Notes: generated from the letters alone by a model not told the origin. Counted from the first letter of the stretch, positions 1-10,837 are shown. The stretch is DNA of 64,000 nucleotides from Macrotis lagotis (GCF_037893015.1 NC_133666.1:662551482-662615481), one strand, 5' to 3'. Made by a program: numbers and translations.

Positions 1-155
1 AGAAGTCTAAATGTCTCCATATGCTCATTGTTGACTTAGTGTAGCACTCAATCTAGGGGGACAGTGAAAGGTGAATTCATCAATTGTTCATTGCAGAATA
101 CTGTTCATTGAAGAATACTGTTTCTAAATATCTAGAATTAAGAATTCTACAGTCA

Positions 156-302
156 GGGCAGCTAGGTGGTGCAGTGGATAGAGCACTGGCCCTGGAGTCA
201 GGATGACCTGAGTTCAAATCTGACCTCGAACACTCCATAATTACCTAGCTGTGCGACCTTGGGCAAGTCACTTGATTACATTGCCTTGCCAAAAAAAAAA
301 AA
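156..302 (+). mobile_element. Short A-tailed tRNA-derived SINE, intact TSD
   Basis: The head 'gggcagctaggtggtgcagtgg' region, a pol III box-B-like 'gagttcaaatc', the CORE motif 'cttgggcaagtcactt' and a poly-A tail are in order. A perfect 15-bp target duplication, agaattctacagtca, lies at 141-155 and 303-317. That is the signature of L1-type target-primed insertion and implies a fairly young copy. Confidence 0.95.
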
Positions 303-719
303 AGAATTCTACAGTCACTCTTTTCTGGCATGGGGGAGGAGCAGAACCTCTCAAAGGACTGCCAGATCCCACTGAATCAAGTCAACATGGATTCAAATAT
401 ATTTCAGTGTCCACCAGACCATCAGAAGAAATAAAGTCTAGGAAAAATCTCTGCCTTTATAGTCATTGAAACTCTTTTTTTCCTCTCTGTCTTTTACTTC
501 TTTCTAATTTGAACCTTTTCCTCTCATCTCTCCTATGACCTAGTGCAGCCTCCCACCTGGCACAGTGAAAACATTCTCATTCAACCAGAGTCCACACTGA
601 ATTAAGATACTCTCATTCTGCTTTTTCCAGGCTAATAGAGAATACAATTCACATGAAGTATTTCCCAAAATAGGACAAACTTGAAAAGAATCAACATGCC
701 TATTATCAACATGGCTCAG

Positions 720-945
720 TAGATTAAGGGTCAGTCATAATGACCTTGATTCAAATCCTCCTGTTCATGCTTCCTTAGATATTGACCATGGACAAGTCAT
801 TTTATTTTTTGAGATTCACTTGCAAATTATGGATGATAATATTTTTATTAACTACCTTTCATTATTATTGTGTAGAGCAAATGACGTAACACATGTTATA
901 TAGCCTTTTGCAAATTTTAAGGCACTACATAATTAAGGTTTTCTT
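720..945 (+). mobile_element. MIR-like CORE-SINE remnant
   Basis: A diverged 'gattcaaatcctcc', then 'gacaagtcatttt', an AT-rich 'gatgataatattttt' and a 'tttgcaaattttaaggcactac' style 3' end follow the MIR order. No target duplication remains, so it is old. Confidence 0.6.
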
Positions 946-1689
946 GCTCCCATTCTATATGAGTGGAATTTGGTAAAAACTAGCACCTCCCCCCAAAATC
1001 ACCAAGAAAAAAAATTGACCTGAAGCTTATCTTTAATTATATTTAAATCAGAAGGTTTAACTGAATGTATTGACATTTACGCTAAGGAATTAATTGACAT
1101 TCTATTAACCTCAGCCAACAAATTAATTTGTTAACATTGGACTGTGAGAGCTGGAAGGTTACAGCACAATTATATATCGACCACAGGATATATCAAATCT
1201 TTTTTGTTTTTGTTTTTGTTACTTAGGGTATAAAAAGTGAAGCCCAAAATGACAGAAACTTTTCTTAATATTGAGAATCAAGTAAATAGATATGTATGTA
1301 GTTTTGCCTTTTTTTCATAAAATAAAAATATTGGTACCTAGCAATTTCCATTGGTTAAGTCAGATAAAAGTTAAGAAAATCATTATTCTGTTGTTATTTC
1401 CTTTAGCTGATAATCTTGTTGGTATTTCCAAATAATCAGAGAATATTGTTTTTCCCTGCCTAACCAATTGAAAGCAACATTTATAAGAGATCACAGTTGG
1501 CTTCAGGGAAGATGTCAAGTATCTTAAAAGTATCTTGGTGTTTCTCAGGTAAAGAATTAGTCCAGTCCTATCATTTTTACAAATAAAACAATTCCAGTGA
1601 AGTGAAGGATTTGACTAGTGCCACACAGCAAGGAAGTTATAGTTCTAAGATGAAAACTTATTGCTAGCTTCAAGTCTGGTGAAGCTCCT

Positions 1690-1925
1690 ACCCAAGTTTC
1701 ACATAATCTCATAGTTGGAAGAAGGCTAGAGGCCATCTTCTCAAATAAGACTACCATCTCCCCCATATAACATATGTAGTAATCATCAAGCCTCTGCTTA
1801 AAATCCTCCAGTGAGGGGTAAGGAAGGGGAAAACGAGAATATCTCCATTGACAACCCATTCCACCTTGCAACACCTCTGACTCTCATATTAATTCTAAAT
1901 TTGCCTCTGCATCTCTATTCCTATT
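1690..1925 (-). mobile_element. CR1/L3-like LINE 3' fragment, antisense
   Basis: In order: 'tcatagttggaagaaggc', 'catcaagcctctgctt', 'ctccagtgaggg', 'cccattccacctt' and 'ctaaatttgcctctgc'. This is the antisense 3' region typical of CR1-clade LINEs (L3 in mammals). Other copies in the window are at 21045, 49640, 53560 and 59170. An open frame on the minus strand (1557-1874) is fortuitous. Confidence 0.7.
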
Positions 1926-1959
1926 TCTTGGGCTAAATATTCAGTAAACAAAGATATTT

Positions 1960-2035
1960 TAAATCAAGACACTGCTAAGCAGAGGTGATACAAAGAAAAG
2001 CATAGTCCCTGTCCTCAAGGAACTCACATATGGGA
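1960..2035 (+). mobile_element. Mammal-wide LINE-like fragment ('cactgctaag...gtccctgtcctcaagg')
   Basis: The block 'cactgctaagcagag', 'gatacaaagaaaag', 'gtccctgtcctcaaggaac' recurs at 8096, 27125, 34300, 34745, 46540, 58140 and 63470. It is an ancient dispersed family that I recognise by pattern but cannot name with certainty. Confidence 0.55.
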
Positions 2036-2055
2036 AAAAATGCAAAAAAAAAAAG

Positions 2056-2290
2056 ACGAGTTATTGAGTCAGGCTTGACTCTTCATGATACCAAAGATAG
2101 TGGAATGACTTGCCATTTCCTTCTCCAGCTCATGTTTTATGTAGATAAACTGAGCTAATCAGGATCAAGTGACTTACCTAGGGTCACACAACTTTTAAGT
2201 GTCCAAGGCTGTATTTGAATTCAGGTCCTCCTGATTCCAGGGCAAATACTTTATCCGAATACTTTATTTACCTAGATGCCACCTAGTGAA
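2056..2290 (-). mobile_element. Long-tail CORE-SINE, antisense
   Basis: Reads 'cttgactcttcatgat', 'gccatttccttctccagctc', 'agtgacttacctagggtcac', then the reversed tRNA head 'gatgccacctag'. The 'gactcttcatga' extension defines the long-tail SINE type seen about ten times in this window. Confidence 0.8.
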
Positions 2291-2470
2291 TGAGTTGGAG
2301 CTAATCTCAGAGAGAAAGCCTTGGCTTAATCTGTCCTTGGTGCTGAACCCTTCCATTACTGAAGGGCAGCAAATAGCTTCCAGATAATTGTTTCATTTTT
2401 GTCTTTGTATTACTGATGCCTAAGCAAAAAAAAAAAAAAAAAATAAGATGCTTAATAAATGTTGGTTGTT

Positions 2471-2630
2471 GGGGTCAGCTAGGTTGCACAGTGGATAGAG
2501 CACTGGTCCTGGAGACAGAAGGTCCTGACTTCAAAGCCACCCTCAGACACTTAATAATTACCTAAATTACCTAGCTGTGAGACCTTGGGTGAGTCACTTA
2601 ACCCCATTGCCTTGAAAAAAAAACAAAAAA
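2471..2630 (+). mobile_element. Short A-tailed SINE with TSD
   Basis: Head 'ggggtcagctaggttgcaca', CORE 'gaccttgggtgagtcactta', A-rich tail. The flanks carry an almost perfect duplication: aaatgttggttgtt before and aaatgttggttatt after. Confidence 0.92.
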
Positions 2631-3282
2631 TGTTGGTTATTGATTGATCATATCCTTATCATATGTTCCCTCAATTAATTTGTATATGTCTGAAATCCAA
2701 ACCCTTCCCAATCAGTTGGTTTGTTTTGGAAACTATATTGATTGTGGACTGCTAGTTTTGTGTGTGTATGTTTGAGTTCAGGGTCATACACTCCTACCAG
2801 TTATATACATGACCATTGGGTACAGTAAGTGAGGTCCAAGCCAATCCCTAATCTCATGGGGTTTGGGGGGGAAGTAGTCCTTCTGCCATAATCTTTCCAA
2901 GTACTGAAATTTTCTCCTCAAGCTTTCTTATTTTTGACTTTTCTGTCTACAATATTCTTCTGCCATCTCCCTTGCACAGAGAATGACCTAATGAGATATT
3001 TAATTGAAAAGGACACTTTGGAGATAGTCCAATGTATCAAAAATCATCTAAAATGGCATTTGTGTAGACATCAATAATAAAAAAGGAATAAAAAGAATGA
3101 TACTAGATTTTTAGCACAGATGGAAAGAGGGAATTCATAGGACATTTCCTAATGTCTAAGAGAAATGTACCAATGATTAAAGGATTATAGATCAAGAACT
3201 GGAAAGTAAATTGGAAAACACTGAGTCAGCCCCCCCCCCTCACAAATCTGAGTGAGCTATATTTAAGGGATTATGGGGGTCA

Positions 3283-3484
3283 CCTTTTCTTTTTTTAGGT
3301 TTTTTTGCAAGGCAGATGGGGTTAAGTAGCTTGCCCAAGGCTACACAGCTAGGTAATTATGGGGTTAAGTGGCTTGCCCAAGGCAACACAGCTAGGTAAT
3401 TATTAAGTGTCTGAGATCGGATTTGAACCCAGGTACTCCTGACTCCAGGGCCAGTGCTTTATCCACTGCACCACCTAGCCGCCC
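3283..3484 (-). mobile_element. Short SINE, antisense, with internal duplication
   Basis: A T-rich start (the reversed A-tail), then 'gcaaggcagatggggttaag' and the reversed tRNA head ending 'caccacctagccgccc' at 3484. It is about 43 bp longer than its siblings because the CORE segment is present twice (3318-3360 and 3361-3403). Confidence 0.92.
3318..3403. repeat. 43-bp tandem duplication inside a SINE
   Basis: The two 43-bp units both run from 'ggggttaagt' through 'cttgcccaagg' to 'aggtaattat'. They differ at only two sites that I can see (ta/tg and ct/ca). Only the second unit continues into the normal 'taagtgtctgag', so the first is the extra copy. Confidence 0.9.
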
Positions 3485-3659
3485 TCTCTCCAGTTTTTGC
3501 AGTTGAGGAAGTAAAGACTCAGAGGGAAGGGAAATGATTTTCTGAGATCAACACACACACAAAAAAAAGAAGTTGAAATATGCTTCATGAATGCCAGGGT
3601 CATTACTGTTTTGAATAAACAGTCAAAGGCAATACTACACCCTTTTCCCTTTTGAGATC

Positions 3660-3800
3660 TTATATCTAGAAGGGATTATTAATTCAACAACCTCATTTTC
3701 TAATTGAGGAAACTAATGACCAGAAAAGTAACTTATCTAAAGTTATACAAATAGTAAATTGGGAATTTGGACCCAAGTATTTTGCTATCTAGTCCTTTCT
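3660..3800 (-). mobile_element. MIR remnant, antisense
   Basis: 'cctcattttctaattgagg', 'aaactaatgaccag' and 'ttatacaaatagtaaat' correspond to the reversed MIR core 'cattttacagatgaggaaactgag'. Strongly diverged. Confidence 0.55.
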
Positions 3801-4339
3801 AATGTTTCATTTAGGTATACAGAATGATTCAAATGGTCTATTAATTTTCCTCTCTCCACTAGTTCCACCACCTAGTCCTTAGGGTTGCATCTAAGACTTT
3901 AAACAATAGCCTATAGCATCTCAGGTACCAATTTATGCTGATAATTACTATGGCAGGAATGTTCACTATCTCTGAGGCTGCATAATTTGAGATTTTTAGG
4001 AAGAAATTTCAACAGGAAGACATCTGGAGGGAATCATCTCTCCTCATCTAAAAGTGACTATGTTTATAAATATATCCTCATGTGAATATGAACAATTTGG
4101 CCCTTTAAAGTACACTTTTATATTTGCTTTTAGCCACCTGTCTTTTTTTTCCCCCCTTAGCGAACATTTTTAGAGAGACTTGTTCAGAGAGTCCAAAGTC
4201 ATTTCCTTTCAGGGAACAGTTTTGGCTGTTCAGCAATAGAATGCTCAGTATCTATTTCTCACATGCATCTCGATTACATACTTTCCTTTGCCTGCTTCAT
4301 GCCTTCCACCTTACTTAATCACATAATGGTCAATGGAGT

Positions 4340-4570
4340 TATTTCAATATACATTTATTGAGTGACTACTGCATACAGGGCAGTGTATGCAGTGTATTTC
4401 ATTACAAGGGATAGGAGATACAGAGTTTGGCTAGGACATATTTCTCGTTCTCAGATACATACAATCCGAAAAAGAATTGAAGAGGTATTGAATCTAATGG
4501 ATAGATTCAAACCCACATCTTCTTGGCTTCATGGCTGGTGCCCTCTCTATTACATCACACATCATTTTTC
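4340..4570. repeat. Diverged MIR/LINE-like DNA; left copy of a local repeat
   Basis: Starts with 'catttattgagtgactactgc' style L2/MIR DNA. The segment 4507-4575 ('attcaaacccacatcttc' ... 'cacatcatttttctgggc') closely matches 5095-5170 ('attcaaacccacatcttc' ... 'gcatcatttttgtgggc'). Either a local duplication or two copies of one composite repeat. Confidence 0.5.
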
Positions 4571-4571
4571 T

Positions 4572-4870
4572 GGGCTTCAGCTAGGTGATGCAGTGGATAG
4601 AGCACAGGCCTCAGACTCTAGTGGACTGGAGTTCAAATCCAGCCTCAGATTCTTACTAGCTATGTGACCTTGGGCAAGTCATTTAACCCTGACTGTCTCA
4701 TATCCAGGGCCATTTCCATTCATCTTGATTCATTTGTGACCACTGAATTCAGATGGTTCTAGAGGAGGAAAATGGGGTGGGTGACTTAGCACAGCAAGCC
4801 CTTACTCAAAACCAAATCATGTGCATCATCTCCCTGAAGTCAAGGTCTTCTTCAGAAAAGAAGGACAAAT
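4572..4870 (+). mobile_element. RTE-tailed SINE
   Basis: The tRNA-like head 'cagctaggtgatgcagtgg' and CORE 'gaccttgggcaagtcattta' are followed by a long 3' part: 'ccagggccatttcc', 'gtgacttagcacagc', 'catcatctccctgaagtc'. It ends 'ggtcttcttcagaaaagaag', 'gacaaat'. That end matches the 3' end of the RTE LINE at 27065-27113, which suggests RTE-driven mobilisation. Confidence 0.88.
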
Positions 4871-5199
4871 AGGTTCTGAAGTTACTAAGATATGGTTTTA
4901 AGTGTTATCTCTGACACATCCTCTGTGATTCACTCTGGGTAAGACATAATATCATAGGATTATAACTTTTGAACTGGTATAAAATTGAGAGACCATGAAG
5001 GGCAACCACACCACTTCATGGAAGATAAAGATAAAGTGGAGAGAAGTAATAGCTTGCCCAGCATTACTCAGCTACTGCAGAGTCTTAGGTAGAATTCAAA
5101 CCCACATCTTCTTGCTTTCATGGCTGAGGCCCTCTTCTACTTTATCAGGCATCATTTTTGTGGGCTTTAGTTTTCTTATCTGTAAAATTTGAATACTAA

Positions 5200-5835
5200 T
5201 ACCTATGGTTCTCCATGAATTTTGGCCTTAAAATGATATTTAGGTTAAATATGTATTAACCCTCAGAGTTTGTTATAATAAGGGTAAATATTAACCTTCA
5301 TGATTTGGCCTTAAGAAAGAGCAAATCAGAATTAGGTTAACATATACATTTATTAATATTTCGTTAATATTCATTATTCCAGTGTGCCTGAGGGGTGGGG
5401 AGTTTGACTAGAGAGCCAAACCCCCAAAGATAACTTTGAAAAGGGATTTTTAAATACATTCCACTATCTGAAGGTGGGATCTGAAAAGCCATTTCTGACT
5501 TGTCCATCAAAGAAAAGAAGTGGCCTTCAACTTAGAATGGGGGCTGGCTATCAAACATACTTACTAGGTGTATCTAGGAGGTCCTGCCTGGAGGGTTGAC
5601 TCTTCCCAAACTTATCAGTTATTGCCAGAACCTCCCAAGTGAGAATCTCTCCTTCTCCCTCCAGGAGCTTACCATACAAAAAGTGAGCCTTAGAGTCATT
5701 AGAACCTACCTCACAGGATAGTTGTCAAAACCAAATGTTGTTACTTTTATTCTATTGCTGTGTTTCCCCTGGAGCCTCCTTTTGTGAAAGGACCTGTTCT
5801 TGACTTTCTGGACTTCAAAATCATGCCTTTTATGG
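5200..5835. other. Unclassified AT-rich DNA
   Basis: No repeat family recognised with confidence. It includes repeated 'ttggccttaa' motifs at about 5222 and 5306, and a G-rich patch near 5390. No ORF worth calling: the minus-strand frames at 5706-5954 run into SINE sequence. Confidence 0.5.
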
Positions 5836-5837
5836 TT

Positions 5838-6072
5838 AGTTTCAGTTCTATCTGACTCTTCATGATCCCATTTGGGGTTTTTCTTGACTGGGTTACTGGA
5901 GTGGTTTGCCATTTCCTTCTCAGACTCATGTTGCAGATGGAGAAACTGAGGCAAACAGGGTTAAGTGACTTGTCCAGGATGACACAGCTCTTAAGAGCCT
6001 GAGGCTGGGTTTGAACTCAGGTCTTTCTGATCCTATATCTAGTTCTTTATCCATTACACCAACTAGCTGACT
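5838..6072 (-). mobile_element. Long-tail CORE-SINE, antisense
   Basis: 'ctgactcttcatgatcccat', 'ggagtggtttgccatttcct', 'gatggagaaactgaggcaaa' and 'gttaagtgacttgtccagga', then a decayed head 'caccaactagctgac'. Confidence 0.88.
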
Positions 6073-6239
6073 CATCATGAAACTTTCTCCAGGGCCTAGA
6101 GTCTCCTTGCCCTAAAATATATACATCACAGCCTGAACTTCCCTCCTTCTGGAGGCTTCATTTTGTAGAAAGGTCAGCTGTCTTCATTCTCCTTCTGGCC
6201 TTATTCCTGATTTTTAGGAGTTAATAACCTTGCCACCTA

Positions 6240-6425
6240 GTCAGGCATCTTACTTCCACAATCCCATTCTTGTCCTCAACTTCTTCCTCTGTACTGTCTT
6301 CCCCCATTGGAATATAGGCCCTTTGAAAGCAAGGATTGTCTCCCCCAAGCCTGGCCTTAAATCTGTATTTGCAGTGCTTAGAGCAGAGCCAAGCATACAG
6401 TAAGTATTTAATTATTGCTAGTTTA
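6240..6425 (+). mobile_element. L2 3'-end fragment
   Basis: 'ggaatataggccctttgaaa', 'gcaaggattgtctcc' and 'gcttagagcagagccaagca', then 'agtaagtatttaatta'. This is the classic L2 terminal block ('...agcacagtgcctggcacatagtagg...') in sense orientation. Confidence 0.6.
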
Positions 6426-6499
6426 CTTCATTCAAATAAAATAATTTGTGTAAAACCCATTTCAAATGTTAAGAGTGCTCTGTAAACATCAGTCATTCC

Positions 6500-7130
6500 T
6501 ATAGCTGAGTTTGGAAATACACTCCCAAATTAGTAAACTGTTCATATTCTGACCCAACTATTCTGCTACTAGGCCTATGCTCTAAAGAGATAAAAGAAAT
6601 AGAAAAAAGACATATTTGTACCAAAATATTTATAGCATCTCTTTTCCTAGTAGCCAAAAAATAGAAACTAAGAGGGTTTGTTGAAAAATGGATATGCAAA
6701 TTATGAGATGTGAACGTTATGGAATGTTTTTGTGCCAAAAGAAATAATGAAATGAATAATTTCTGAAGAAACTAGGAAGGTCTGGATGAACTGAGGCAAA
6801 GGGAAGTAAGCAGAACTAGGAAAACAATTTACATAACAACAGTATCAGGAAGAAAAAGCAAGTTTGAAAGGTTTTGGCAATGCTTACAGTAGAATATAGA
6901 TAAAACATGCCACTCACTCATCTTGGACAAGTGATGAATTTGCAGTGATGAATGAGACAGATATGTCTGGTTGAGGCTAATATGGGAATTTGTTTTACTT
7001 CCCTATAAATGTCTGTGGGGAGGGCTTTATTTTTCATTGGTGTTGTTAAATTGGGGAGGTGAGGCAGGCAGTGGGAGAAACAGATTAAAACACATCTAAA
7101 ATTAATGAATAAAATATTTTAAAGATAGAT
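6500..7130 (+). mobile_element. L1 ORF2 end and 3' UTR, sense
   Basis: Contains 'ttctgctactaggcctatgc', 'accaaaatatttatagcatc', 'gttgaaaaatggatatgcaa' and 'gtaagcagaactaggaaaac', then the G-rich 'ttggggaggtgaggcaggca' and a final 'taatgaataaaat'. This is the layout of a marsupial L1 3' end. The reading frame is broken, so it is a 5'-truncated dead copy. Confidence 0.8.
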
Positions 7131-7319
7131 AGAGCAGGTTGAACTAAAAAGGACACTTTCCTTCCAGATCTAGGTGTTTGATTTTACCAGATTCCCACAA
7201 TTTTACCAATATTTTCCAAAAACATCTGAGGTATCCCTCCTCAATCTTCTCCCTTTCCTCCCAAGCTGCTATAGACCATTTGGTTGGCTTATCCCAGGTG
7301 AATTACAGGAGTGAAATCT

Positions 7320-7500
7320 AGATCTGGAAGGGACTTCAAAAGTCATGTACTTTAGCATTCTTATTTTATAGATGAAGAAACTGAAGCTTAGAAAATTTCA
7401 GTGATTTAGCTAAGTTCATACAGGTAGTAAGTGTCAGGGGTAGGATTTGAACTCAGGTCCTCAGACTGCAGAGCTAGAGCTCTTTCCACTGTGCCATGCT
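7320..7500 (-). mobile_element. MIR, antisense
   Basis: 'cttattttatagatgaagaa', 'actgaagcttagaaa', 'gtcaggggtaggatttgaac', then 'ctctttccactgtgccatgc'. Standard reversed MIR. Confidence 0.75.
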
Positions 7501-8095
7501 ATTTGTTTTTGCTTGAATGCCTGCCCTTGATGTTCTCTGGTTCAGATTTTAGCTTTCTCCACATTTTTGGATGTAGTAATAGCTAGAGCCCAAGACCTCA
7601 GAACCAACCGATTTTAGAACCCCTTACAAATATAAAAAGAAGAGAAGAAAGGATATGAAAGAACAGATGTATGTATAATAAATCCAAGCATAGCTATTAA
7701 GGGAATGGGCAATTTTACATCCTCATAAAGATAGTAGTTTCTATGCTGAAAATGCTAATGAGGAAGTTAAAAATGAGGGAAGTCACTAGAAACTTGACTT
7801 CTATGATATTGTCTATTTAATACTTCCTCCCTGGGAATTGTAGGTGGGGTAGGAGGCACAGGGAATCAGGGAATATCTGTATTATTTGGTCACATATCTG
7901 GTAAACCCTGTTTCCCAAGGAGTTTGGCCATGGCTGTAAAAAATCTGAGTAAATTCAAATGTCATGACCTCCAAGGCTTTCTGCTTCTGTGGGGAATGTG
8001 GACTGGTTGTACCTGACCTGGAAGAAGAGCAGTCAGCCTGTGTCTAGAATGCTGAGAATTCCTAAGCTAGACTTGCCAGACTATGTATCACAGAT
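7500..8095. other. No recognised feature
   Basis: AT-rich, apparently unique DNA; I see no open frame with splice sites and no repeat that I can name. The 'tattaagggaatgggcaatt' to 'aaatgaggg' interval is unremarkable. Confidence 0.4.
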
Positions 8096-8262
8096 AAGGT
8101 AAATCCAATATATAAGGATTTGATGTAAGCTTGTTATGAGCCACACACTCTGCTAGGTAAGCACTGAAAATACAAAGAAAAGTCAAAAGGTCCTTGAAGT
8201 CTATGTCCTCAAGAGGCTCACATTCCAATAAAGTAAGCAAGATGTAAGTAATTATGTACACA
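8096..8262 (+). mobile_element. Mammal-wide LINE-like fragment
   Basis: 'cactctgctaggtaagcact', 'gaaaatacaaagaaaag', 'tcctcaagaggctcac' and 'gtaagtaattatgtacac' match the dispersed family also seen at 27125 and 34745. It ends abruptly at about 8262, where a different sequence begins. Confidence 0.6.
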
Positions 8263-8790
8263 AGAGACCTTAGGCTTGTTCTTTTGGGCCTTGGAGGGCA
8301 GAACAAGGAACAATGGGCAGAAACTTGTGGGGGTACAGCCTCCGCGGGGTCCTTGGAACCTGACAGGAGGGATAGAGTCAGCAAAATGAGTTGAATCAAC
8401 AAGTGGGTAAAGGCAGGAGCAGGTTGACTGACTGTCAGCTGCTTGGATTTATCTTTATAGTCTCAGAATCATGTATGTTTCAAGCAAGCAAGCTGAGATC
8501 ATTTCCTTGGTTACAAGAGTGTACAATTTTCATCAACAATCATATAGTTCATATGGTTACAAGTTTTAATCATGTGATTACAAGTTCAATTAATAATCAT
8601 ATAGTTAATTGATTTCTTATCTGTACTCAGACCATGATGACCTCAACCTGTCTGTTACCTTATTTATTATTACATTGTATAATTGTTAATCATTTATAGT
8701 TATTAATTAAGCAATTCTTTTAATGGAGAGTTTCTTATATTTTCTGTGTAAGTAACGTTTTTTGATACACTTCCTTAACAATCTATAGTG
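8262..8790 (-). repeat. Possible solo LTR or unknown insertion
   Basis: It starts exactly where the older LINE-like fragment stops. On the minus strand it has a TATA-like 'ctataaagataaatcc' followed about 100 bp on by a locally GC- and CpG-containing patch ('gacccc', 'gcggaggctg'). That would fit a U3-R-U5 layout. I cannot identify TG..CA ends or a target duplication, nor any internal retroviral genes. It also holds an imperfect short tandem repeat (8530-8610, 'aatcatatagtt' three times). The weak call is deliberate. Confidence 0.3.
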
Positions 8791-9277
8791 AGGGTCTTTA
8801 TGCTTGTCCACCCATCGGTTAACTCATACAATAACCAATTTTTCTTTCAGGCCTTGTTGGTAGAAACCACAGTTTCTGTGACTTTTTTTCTTCTTTCCCA
8901 TGAAACTAAGGCTGCTGGAGTTCACATATCAGTCACCTGTACTAACTATTTTCTCACCATCTTTTTCATATATTCCTGTGTATGGTAAGGGGGGCAAAAC
9001 TATTCATTTCCCTGGAATTCTATCTGACCCATCTTGTATCTGTTTTCCCTGTATATATTCTGACATCTCCTTGGAATTCCCAGTGTTGAGTTTTCCAGAG
9101 ATTTCATAATGTTGAAGCCTTTTGTATGCCTCAGGGAGAGGCAGTCCTGTTAAATTTGGACAGAGTTTACAATCTGTTTTATTCAAGGAATTTTTCTGAA
9201 ATCCTTCCTTTATAGTCATTCCACTATTAGGGTGAGTAAATATTGCAATCATGCAAATATTGGTATGCATGGAATCC

Positions 9278-9282
<5 letters not shown>

Positions 9283-9322
<40 letters not shown>
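9283..9322. repeat. (TA)n microsatellite
   Basis: A near-perfect TA run with ATAC/ATGT interruptions at its edges. It produces spurious IYIYIY-rich frames on both strands. Confidence 0.95.
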
Positions 9323-9325
<3 letters not shown>

Positions 9326-9549
9326 GTAGAAGAAGGAAATGTTGTTCCATCAGGCAGTGTGACTGCCTTGAGTCTTCTTGCTACAACTGTTTCAAACAGC
9401 TTAGAGACCCTGGCTCCCAACAGAAACTCTAAAGGGAAAATTTGGGCTTTAAATCAAGGAACTTCCCACCAATTAGAGTTTTCTCAAAGTAGACTCACCT
9501 TGAAGTGAGAGGAAGAAAAAGAGTCAGAGAGATCAGTTAATGAGTTCTA

Positions 9550-9675
9550 CCTCATTGGACATCTTATATCAAAAGCTGGATTATACACCTTTGTTAGTAG
9601 AAACTAGTTTTCAAATATGTTCGAACCAGATAGTCTCTGATTTCCCTCCCAATTCAGATGATTCTGTGATCTTAT
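9550..9675 (+). mobile_element. CR1/L3-like 3' terminus, sense
   Basis: 'cattggacatcttatatcaa', 'gaaccagatagtctctgatt' and 'tccctcccaattcagatga', then 'ttctgtgat'. Matches the CR1-clade end 'tggactagatggcctctgag...ttccaactct...attctgtga'. Confidence 0.6.
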
Positions 9676-9944
9676 TTAGCTATCTGAGTTGGAGAACACA
9701 ATGTTAAATTGCAATCAGGAAGATATGGGTTCAGATTTTGCCTCTGTCTTCTTGCCCTCCTAATGCATTCATCTGTCCTGATAATAAAACTCAAGGATCA
9801 CTTGGTTTTCTTGTCCATGATGCAGTCAAACTTTCTTATATAAGTTGTCTAATGTAAATATATTGAGAGCCCCTTGATAGCAGGGACTATCTTGCTTTTC
9901 CATTTGTTTCTCCAGTTCTTGACACATAAGAAGAATTTAAAAAA

Positions 9945-10140
9945 AAATATTTTTTAATTTATGGGATAAAATGAGCATCTCCAAAACAAGGTGCAATTAA
10001 AAAAAGAAGCTTGTATATGACACTGTAAATCCACTCTTCACAGTTTTCTATTCATTTCAAATATATAACAACATTGTCATCCAAATATTTTTTCCTTATT
10101 TTCTTCCCTCCATCCCTTACCCTAGTGATGGCTACCCATT
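9945..10140 (-). mobile_element. LINE 3'-end fragment, probably L1, antisense
   Basis: 'aaaatgagcatctccaaaac', 'aaggtgcaattaaaaa', 'tgacactgtaaatcc' and 'gatggctacccattgggca' form a dispersed marsupial block that I associate with a LINE terminus. The family assignment is tentative. Confidence 0.4.
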
Positions 10141-10166
10141 GGGCACAAATAGGTTAAAAATGCATT

Positions 10167-10225
10167 CATCCGGTCCCTTATTCATTCATTCATTCGGTCC
10201 CTTATTCATTCATTCATTCATTCAT
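10167..10225. repeat. CATT-rich minisatellite
   Basis: The unit 'cggtcccttattcattcatt' occurs twice (starts near 10170 and 10195), followed by a pure (ATTC)n run. Confidence 0.85.
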
Positions 10226-10229
10226 AATT

Positions 10230-10470
10230 GTATGTTTTTGGAATAAGTTATTTCACTTCAGTGAGTGAGCCTTAGTTTTCTCAGCTGTAAAACAAGGATA
10301 CTAACATTTATAGGACCTGCCTCCAGGATTACTGTAGAATGCTGCTGTAACCACATTTCCCAAGCACTTTGGAAGGTTGAAAGTGCTATGTAACTACAGG
10401 GTTTATCATCATCATCATCATTATCATCATTCATTATTGGTATTAGTATTCATATTAGTATGATTATAAT
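10230..10470 (+). mobile_element. MIR 3' half with (ATC)n tail
   Basis: 'cttagttttctcagctgtaa', 'aacaaggatactaacattta', 'aaagtgctatgtaactac' and then 'catcatcatcatcattatc'. This is the MIR 3' end leading into an expanded triplet tail. Confidence 0.75.
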
Positions 10471-10837
10471 ACCTGTAAGGCATAGTTTCTCAGCAGCCAG
10501 ATTCTCTCAGGTGGTCTATGCTAATTGCTACTCCTGTCCTTTTTCACTAAATAATTTCCATGCCCAAAATTAAACTTCAGTTACAAGCCTGACCTTTTAG
10601 AAAGTGCTCTAAGTGTTTGGAATGTGGCTTGGGGTATTTACCAAGGACAGAGCCATTAAGAGTCTTGATTTGCCTGCTTGGGTTTTTCTTTTTCTTTTTT
10701 CAGTTTGCTTTAACATTCACATTGTGGAAGTGCTTTTAGAAAAAATATTCCTTTTTGAACAATATCTCACCAGCTCTCTCTCTGGCATGCTCAAATCCCC
10801 CCATTAATGATTGAATTAGGGGACATTTTCTTTTTTT

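Noticed and set aside
156..230. tRNA-gene-like segments (box A/B) at every SINE head
   Set aside because: They are SINE heads: no cloverleaf with a paired acceptor stem that I can build, and dozens of copies with A-tails and TSDs.
1557..1874. 105-codon minus frame
   Set aside because: Lies over MIR and CR1/L3-like sequence.
8088..8402. 104-codon minus frame
   Set aside because: Crosses the junction between a LINE-like fragment and the unknown insertion at 8262; no conserved domain.
9004..9508. Overlapping frames rich in IYIYIY on both strands (up to 138 codons)
   Set aside because: Generated by the (TA)n microsatellite at 9283-9322.
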